The notes under the pieces: model-generated
The model's input: only the letters and a program-made list of their open reading frames with translations
The model's database searches: none
What the model was told of the DNA's origin: nothing
Position numbers and translations under genes: made by a program
Shown: positions 17,295 through 22,955 of the stretch, in pieces
Layout: every line of letters starts with the position of its first letter
How positions within the stretch are numbered: the stretch's first letter is position 1
Source of the DNA: Ophiothrix spiculata
Taxonomy: Eukaryota > Echinodermata > Ophiuroidea > Amphilepidida > Ophiotrichidae
Reading direction: 5' to 3' (one strand)
NCBI GenBank assembly: GCA_000969725.1
Contig: JXSR01S008789.1
Length of the DNA stretch: 22,955 nt

Positions 17295-17632
17295 ATAACT
17301 CCAGAACCCTTGATCCTTCCTGGACCAAACTTGGACCATGTATAGCAATTGGCCCCCTGAGTGTTATATGGGTGGTCCGGTGGAGGTCATCCAAGGTCAA
17401 AGGTCATCTATAGGTCAAATCTTGAAATTGTCCAAAAAGTTGACCTAAGGTCATCCCAGGTCATTTCGAGGTAACGGCAATAACTCCAGTACCCTTGATC
17501 CTACCTGGATCCCAAACTTGGTCCATGAATAGCAATTTGGGCCCTGAGTGGTACAGGGGTGGTCCGGTGGAGGTCATCCAAGGTCAAAGGTCAATAAGAG
17601 GTCAAATCTTGAAATTCTCCAAAAAGCATTAG
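17295..17632 (+). repeat. 185-bp tandem repeat with AGGTCA direct repeats
   Basis: A unit beginning ATAACTCCAGAACCCTTGAT (17295-17479) is followed by a second, slightly shorter unit from 17480. Each contains CCAAGGTCAAAGGTCA, that is, two AGGTCA half-sites spaced by one base (17394-17406 and 17581-17593). Several further single AGGTCA or GGTCA half-sites flank them. The AGGTCA DR1 arrangement is the classical binding site for RXR-partnered, HNF4 and COUP-type nuclear receptors. Whether it acts as one here is unknown. Confidence 0.9.
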
Positions 17633-17649
17633 ACTGGTTGAACGAGACC

Positions 17650-17876
17650 CGTGGCGTCTATTATATTCGGCTCTCTACTACACGCATCATTGGGGAAATT
17701 TGTCTGACACATTAATGAGTCGTTGCCATTATTTTGTTTGACCAAGAGAATGTAATATATATTTAGTCATGTTTTTTATAAGGTGGGGCCTATTTGTGAC
17801 ACATCTCATGTACCTCATCCATACCTATTTTATGTCCCCAATGATACGTGGGAGTAGGTATTAGTCTAACATACCA
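17650..17876 (+). mobile_element. MITE with TA-type ends, copy 2 (degraded left end)
   Basis: The middle part matches copy 1 at 14625-14758. The right end (17835-17873) is the exact inverse of the copy 1 left end across ATACCTACTCCCACGTATCA and beyond, about 38 bases. The left end is recognisable (CTACTACACGCATCATTGGGG) but decayed. TA follows the right end. It is joined directly to repeat X copy C at ACCAAACTAATTT, replacing the X 5' region. Confidence 0.7.
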
Positions 17877-18657
17877 AACTAATTTGTAATCTTTAGGACC
17901 AAAAAAATGTAAATTATCTTTCACTAGTTGATTCTAATTCAATAAACATGAGCTTCTTTGGTCGATAATATATATTGCGCCAGAATAAACAAACAAACAA
18001 ATTTGACACTAATTGACCACTAACAAAGTACAAAGAAACAAAAAAAAAATTGCTATGATAAGAATGTTCGATTATAACGTGGATTTCCTCGTTCAATGCA
18101 TATTATGTTCTAATATAGATAGGCTACACTTTAATACTTTCAGAACATCACCAGAGGAGGGACCGGTGGACATGCCACTTACTGCCAATATTTACGAAAC
18201 ACCGGCAATACACAGGTCGTACCATATGAATATCAAGAGGTCCATATTTGGTCATATTAAGGAGTCATAATTAACAACACACGTGCGCATGACAATTAAA
18301 ATTACGATATAAATAACTGTACAAAAAATATGTTTTAACAAGCAATGGAATATTTCTAATAGCAATACATATATCCTAAATTTGCGTTTGGAAATCTCAC
18401 GTGCCTAAATCTTGTAAATCGTGTCCTATGCCGCCTGAATATCATTTTGAATGTCCATTTAATGGAGAGTGGTCATTGCATATTTGCAAAGATGATCCTC
18501 GATATTTGCTTTCAAGTGAAAAGCGGTGCTCGATGATTGATGATGGATTACTTATTTATAGAAACGTAATGGGTATTTGATTCCCGGGATATTTGTTTCC
18601 GTATACTTGTAAAGACTGTTTTGCTCATTCTTCAATAAAGCTTTCATATTTGGTCTC
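17877..18657 (+). repeat. Dispersed repeat X, copy C
   Basis: It aligns with copy A from the CAAACTAATTT word to the ATATTTGGTC word. It lacks both the 162-bp MITE and the piggyBac-like block. Where copy A has TTAA followed by CCCTAG, copy C has an uninterrupted TTAAGGAGTC at 18257-18266, which looks like the empty site. Between about 18267 and 18375, copies A and C are not clearly related. Confidence 0.75.
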
Positions 18658-18669
18658 AGTTTCTAAAAA

Positions 18670-18752
18670 CTTTTGACAAAATTTACAAAAATTATAAACT
18701 CTTGGGAAAAAACAGTGCAGGAGAGATGTTAAACAATTTTTTTGAAAATTTA
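18670..18752 (+). repeat. Dispersed repeat Z (matches 4478-4565)
   Basis: ACAAAATTTACAAAAAT and AACAGTGCAGGAGAGATG are shared with 4478-4565. It follows copy C of repeat X directly but is not present after copy A. Confidence 0.65.
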
Positions 18753-19078
18753 ATAACACTTAAGTATCAAGTACGTTACCATTACGTTTTACGTTTCAAA
18801 TTGTTGACTTATATTAGATAAGTTGAATCTAAATACAAATTTACTGTTTTAAACTCCAGTTGGTGCAAGTGAAGTCACCAAAACGTGTTTGAAATGGTCA
18901 CTAGTGGTAATTGTCAAACAGGATTTTTATGACATATCAGGTGTCTTTTATACCTGGATTTAATGGATAAAAGAGTTAACTTAATAATATTTGCCATACA
19001 TGTACATATCCCAAAAGGTTGTCATTTTTACTTATTTTCCATAAAACTACGAAGGATATAACGTATCTGTCAAATTAA
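18753..19078. other. Spacer without recognised gene
   Basis: An A+T-rich stretch. A short ATCAGGTGTC...ATACCTGGAT hairpin near 18937 is the only structure noted. Confidence 0.4.
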
Positions 19079-19901
19079 TTGAAAGGTTGCGAAAATAAGG
19101 TTAAGGATAACAGTTATCGCTACGGTATTCGCTGACGCTATTTAGGAAGCTAGCCTCAGGGACTGATTTATAGATATGCATGAGTTATCTTTTTATTTCT
19201 ATACTTTATAATGGGATAACACCCACTTAATCAAATGTGTGTGGAAGTTTATAATTTCTAGTCCCTAGTGCTGCGTACGCATGTGGCAATGAAATCATGA
19301 AACCATGAAATTAATGTGTACCCCGTTGTGATCACTGGGCGTGAATAACTGTAGTCCTTTTGTTCTGATTAACATCATTCGATCAGTTTTGCCAGAAATG
19401 AGAACACAATATGCGCACCATAACAGTTTAACGTATGTCCCACATTAATTTAACGTCAAAATCGGGCTGTTTTACGCTATTTCCAGGTCAAGCGGTAATA
19501 TCCACCGCTACATTTAACGTTTGCGTTCTCTCTGAGAGAAACACGTTAAGTTGTGTACCATACAAATCAATGAGAAAAGCAGTCATAAGGCGAAATTGGC
19601 TTGAACAATAGCAAACTAAAGCTCTTAATTTCTGGATGTTGATTGGGAAACGGTTGTTTTAATAAGTATTAATTAATGTCTGCACTATGTTAGACCATGT
19701 GTGTAAGTCAAGGTGACATACTTTGATTTTATAAAAATACACGAAGTGAAAATATAAGTTGATTTTTACGTACAGCTCTAATTGAAATTTAGTTCAATAA
19801 GGGTTCCTTTGACGCTACTTTAACAGCTGCTCATTTGCATTTGAATAGAAATAAGGTTAACGTCGAAAATAGCGATCGCGGATTTACAACGCAACCTCTC
19901 A
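19079..19901. mobile_element. Possible element with TTGARAGGTTGCG ends
   Basis: TTGAAAGGTTGCG at 19079-19091 is the inverse of CGCAACCTCTCAA at 19889-19901 with one mismatch. Between them, TTAACGT or its complement occurs five times (19428, 19450, 19514, 19543, 19857), two of them forming a hairpin at 19514-19549. The inverted ends are short and there is no clear target duplication, so this is tentative. Confidence 0.3.
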
Positions 19902-19932
19902 AATGTATCCTCATTTCCGTACGTATAAACTG

Positions 19933-20115
19933 TATTCGCTGACAAAGTGAAAACGTCATATCCTGGTTACTGGTTCACGCTTTGTTCACACTCAGTTGGC
20001 TACCCGTTGAGTTAATTATGTGTTGTGATCATTTTGATCGTGGTTCAAATTGTAATAAGCGTGAACCAGTCACTTGGCAACTATTGATTTTGATGTCACG
20101 CTTTGTCAGCGAATA
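19933..20115. mobile_element. 183-bp MITE with TTCGCTGACAAAG ends
   Basis: The ends TATTCGCTGACAAAG and CTTTGTCAGCGAATA are exact inverses. TACTGGTTCACGCTT and AAGCGTGAACCAGT extend the fold-back inside. TA at each outer edge would suit a Tc1/mariner-type duplication. A solitary TATTCGCTGAC also occurs at about 19127-19137. Confidence 0.65.
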
Positions 20116-20489
20116 AAAACTGGTGGTGGTATTGAGAAGTCAGTGTTTAACGGATGATGTCACACTATTTTTTAATGTAAAAAAATACCACGATTTTCTT
20201 ACAAATGGTAAATGTCCGAACACGAACACACTTATTTATATATTTAAAGAACAAGATTTATACTGAACAAATTTATTTTTTTGTCTATGTAGAACATGAA
20301 TTTACCTGTAGAATGTGAAAAATGTTAATAAAAGCGTTCAAAAGATATGATTATTTTAAGTGGGTGGTATTAACTAATTTCTGTCAAACTAGCAAACATT
20401 TTGATCATGTGTCTCATAAGAATTGAATGTGACAACGCCTTTCTATTTCTATTATTTCTATTTTATTCAAGTATAGTTTCGTTAAACAT

Positions 20490-21146
20490 GGGCCGTATTC
20501 TCGAACGATGTTTATGTAAACGTTGGTTAGACATAAAATGCGTTTAGTTAAAATCTCATTTTAGCTAAACGCGCAGCAAATATTTAAACAGCGCGTCTAG
20601 TAAACAGCGGCATTTAAATCAAATAAATATCATCCCCTTAACTGTGCACGTAAGAGATACGCACTAGTGAACTTTATAATATTATAGTTGAATTAATAGT
20701 AGGTCCCTAGTCAAGAAAGATTTCTACGCCTCATCAATTACACGGCTTGTTTTTTTTTATGAAGTGGTGCATCTGTACAGTGTTGAATACGTGAATAAAA
20801 GACCTACGCTATGCAATAGCTAGAACACAGTATCACCATGTTTACAATGACAATTCATGGTATATTTTCATAAAGAGCCCAATGTGAGTGTTTATTTTTC
20901 GTCATGGTCATGTCCATATCGTCATATTATCATTTTCAAGCATTATTCATTAAAATCATTAAATTTTTTAAGCATACAGCAATAAAAAAGCTGTCGGACA
21001 CATGATGAAAATACAATTTAAACATACCTTAAATTACCCCCTGACCTAGTTTAGTTTTACGTTTGAGAATTACGTTTATCTTTTTTATGGTTTAAATCGC
21101 GATTTAAACATTGATTAGCGTTAAACATCTTTCGAGAATACGGCCC
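20490..21146. mobile_element. Inverted-repeat element with GGGCCGTATTCTCGAA ends
   Basis: The left end, GGGCCGTATTCTCGAACGAT, and the inverse of the right end, GGGCCGTATTCTCGAAAGAT, match at 19 of 20 positions and continue through GTTTA. GGGCC-type ends resemble PIF/Harbinger elements, but no TWA duplication is present. A 15-bp hairpin, GCGTTTAGTTAAAAT against ATTTTAGCTAAACGC, lies at 20540-20572. The interior (20600-21060) is A+T-rich and non-coding. Confidence 0.7.
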
Positions 21147-21204
21147 CTCGATCATGTGTAAAATAGAGATCGTTACTGTCCAGCTCTTCCATCTTCCTGC
21201 TAAG

Positions 21205-21650
21205 GCCCTGCGGGGAACCCGAAACATCGAATTTTCCCGGACCGAAACGGACCGGATCGGACCGAAACCAGGTCGGGAATTTGTTTTCTGGTTCGGTACA
21301 GTCCGGGAAAAATATTACCGGGGTCGACCGGGTCGGGGAAATGTTACTCGGGGTCGGGGAAAGTTTACATTCGGTCCGGGAAACGCAAAAGTCGTTCGGG
21401 GTAAAAATAAAATGGGGCGAAAATTAATAGTTGTGTCTATAATGTCATAATCCTTGTTAAACACTATTTTAATGGTAACACGGGGTCGGGGAAAAATATC
21501 CATCTTGACCGGGAAATCTTGAAAAACTGCCGGTCCGGTCTAGAAAAAATCCTTTCGGGTCGGGGTCGGTAGGGGCAAGCTAAATTTTTATCGGGTCGGG
21601 CGGGTCGGGAAACGACGGGGTCGGAGTGATAAAAACCTGCTCCGCAGGGC
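21205..21650. repeat. Degenerate GC-rich CGGGTCGGG-type block with short inverted edges
   Basis: Words such as CCGGGTCGGGG, GGTCGGGGAAA and TCGGTCCGGGAAA recur irregularly between about 21225 and 21625, separated by A+T-rich pieces. GCCCTGCGG at 21205-21213 is inverted as CCGCAGGGC at 21642-21650, and a flanking TAA/TTA base set extends it. Open frames on both strands here reflect the absence of stops in this repeat and are not genes. Whether it is a satellite-like block or the inside of a transposon is unclear. Confidence 0.6.
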
Positions 21651-21651
21651 G

Positions 21652-21945
21652 TTACTTCCCGCTCACCATAAAGCTTGATACACCTCTTGGGTGTTGGCAA
21701 ATTGCCTGCGAGAGCTGTTTGGCATTCGAATGGTGGAACGGCCGAGACAACATATCGATTGATTAGTCAGAATTTTAGATCTTCATCTTTATTTCACAGA
21801 CAAGAGTGATCCTGTCATTCTTTGTAGCTCTTTCTCACCTGCAAAATTGCTAATGCCTGAATCCAGCCTCAAGAAAGGTAAGACGTACGACAAATGGAGA
21901 CAAGGACCAAGGGGTGTATCAAACTCTTCATGAAGGGGAAGAGCT
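21652..21945. repeat. Inverted pair of GGTGTATCAA words
   Basis: On the minus strand, 21652-21692 reads CCAAGAGGTGTATCAAGCTT followed by a GGGAAG word. On the plus strand, 21905-21942 reads CCAAGGGGTGTATCAAACTC followed by GGGGAAG. About three quarters of the roughly 38 positions match. The pair encloses the candidate exon at 21800-21877. It may be a decayed fold-back. Confidence 0.5.
21800..21877 (+). CDS. Possible internal exon (78 bp); speculative
   Basis: A pyrimidine-rich tract ending TTTATTTCACAG (to 21799) precedes, and AAAG-GTAAGA (donor GT at 21878-21879) follows. Both are close to metazoan splice consensus. Between them only one of three frames is open. It reads as 25 codons (KSDPVILCSSF, then PAKLLMPESSLKK), with two bases left over at the start and one at the end, consistent with a symmetric phase-1 exon. 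No neighbouring exons were identified and the peptide is unrecognised, so it may be chance. Confidence 0.22.
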
Positions 21946-22097
21946 GGATTTCAGTCACTTTTTTACACATGATAACGTTCAACAAAACCAATGACACTTT
22001 TAAAGTCCCACAAAAGTCTTTTCAGGGTCACAGAAAAGTAATAAATAGGCAATGTCACAATCAAATATCCCCATTCTTTCAACGTTCTAAAGGTTAA

Positions 22098-22480
22098 TTC
22101 ATGATCTACTTCGAAACAAAGTTATTTGTTCAGTATTGTTCTTTAAACATGGGGCCCATTTAAACTATTGCACCTTTATTGACTCCCTCGGTATATACAT
22201 TATCATCTCATGTTTGTATCTTCCATGATTTACTTAAATGCTGCGATGGACTTCATTTCATTTGCGTCTGCTCGTCAGTTTCCGCACAATATCTATCTCA
22301 ATTGCAAAACCATGGGATGAAAAAAAAACAATCTCATCATAAAAGTGAAATTGGTTTTCTTAATTTTTTTTTCGGTGAATATCGACATTTGCAATGGATT
22401 TAGACATTAGTGAAATCAAAACGCAATATTACCTGAGTTACGCACTTATCTTTTATTGTCTGGTTTCATTGTTAATGGCT
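22098..22480. other. Spacer without recognised gene
   Basis: An A+T-rich stretch. A 74-codon plus frame (22179-22403) shows no domain and is likely incidental. Confidence 0.35.
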
Positions 22481-22499
22481 GGCTCCAATATCCTGAATA

Positions 22500-22880
22500 A
22501 TTTATATTGTCATTCTGGATTCTGGAGAGATGGTCATTATGCTAACTTTACATATGTGATGACTCACCGCGGAAAGGGGGACTTTGCGACAGAACACTTT
22601 TCAAGAAACTTGTGAAAATAGGCAGCAAAAAATAATGAAAATAATAACAAAATTCAGCAGATTTTCTGTTGTAAAATGTGTTTGCCTTGATCAATTTCAA
22701 CAAGCAAGGTGTCATTTCAAAGCTTAGAAAAAGCTATAACAGATGAAATGATAAAAACAATATTGATATCATCTGCAAAGTACCCCCTTTCGGGGTGAGC
22801 CATCACATATGGATTATTACAGTTCAAAATATCCCCAATCTTTACTTGGTAGTTTAGCTAATATTAAACCATTGCTGTGA
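22500..22880 (+). repeat. Dispersed repeat Y, copy interrupted by a MITE
   Basis: The left part, 22500-22554 (TGGTCATTATGCTAACTTTA), and right part, 22808-22880 (TTACAGTTCAAAAT, TTAGCTAA), correspond to the contiguous sequence at about 4600-4700. The interruption is the element at 22555-22807. Confidence 0.7.
22555..22807. mobile_element. Mariner-like MITE (253 bp) with TA duplication
   Basis: The ends are inverted over about 34 bases: TGTGATGACTCACC then GGAAAGGGGG on the left, and the inverse of the right end TGTGATGGCTCACC then GAAAGGGGG. TA flanks both sides (22553-22554 and 22808-22809). The sister repeat near 4630-4640 reads straight across with a single ACATGG-type site, supporting a clean insertion with TA duplication, as Tc1/mariner elements make. 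It is non-coding. Confidence 0.75.
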
Positions 22881-22955
22881 CGTCATCCTATTCAACAAAG
22901 TGTAGATTATTTTTTACGAATCTACTGTTATCCGTTGATTCGTACAGATAACAGT

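Noticed and set aside
17295..17632. CRISPR-like array
   Set aside because: There are only two long, imperfect units with no short repeat-spacer structure. The context is animal nuclear DNA.
21154..21700. Arg/Gly/Pro-rich frames on both strands
   Set aside because: The composition comes from the degenerate CGGGTCGGG repeat, which lacks stop codons. There is no independent sign of coding.
22394..22615. 73-codon plus frame
   Set aside because: It runs from repeat Y into the end of the mariner-like MITE, so it is a chance read-through.

Overview
This window looks like non-coding animal nuclear DNA, most likely from a marine invertebrate deuterostome such as an echinoderm or hemichordate. That is an inference. 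It rests on high A+T content, lack of long reading frames, lack of ribosome-binding sites or operon structure, many small inverted-repeat DNA transposons, and recurrent AGGCCTA-type words that I associate with those genomes. No bacterial, organellar, rRNA or CRISPR feature was seen.

The dominant content is mobile DNA. From left to right: two fold-back MITEs (251-436, 515-788); a fold-back with a 30-bp tandem duplication (1125-1353); a Harbinger-like MITE with TTA duplications (1441-1768); copy A of an unclassified long repeat, here called X (1806-3010), carrying two inserted elements; a tRNA-like sequence (3849-3927, minus); a repeat shared with the right end of the window (4478-4700); a fold-back (4806-5187); a 146-bp MITE (6737-6882); an almost spacer-free 715-bp palindrome in TTAA duplications (7662-8376); a complete piggyBac-like MITE (9709-10254); a CpG-richer fold-back (13199-13548); and MITE fragments at 14593-14765 and 14930-15088.

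From 15060 to 18660 lies a nested cluster. X copy B contains a piggyBac-like end, which is split by a CACTCTAAA-ended element, which itself holds a CACTCTTA-ended element. A 185-bp tandem repeat carrying AGGTCA direct repeats follows, then a MITE abutting X copy C. From 19079 to 22890 there are further inverted-repeat elements, a degenerate GC-rich CGGGTCGGG-type block, and a mariner-like MITE inserted into a repeat whose empty version is near 4640.

Host coding signal is weak. The best candidate is a minus-strand frame at 5663-6178 (171 codons from ATG). It is flanked by 60-bp direct repeats that read, on the opposite strand, as two related short peptides. Weaker candidates are a small ORF with an apparent frameshift (12144-12337), one C2H2-finger-like motif (8640-8708) and a possible 78-bp internal exon (21800-21877). 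I recognise no complete host gene. The window is best read as intergenic or intronic DNA layered by successive transposon insertions.
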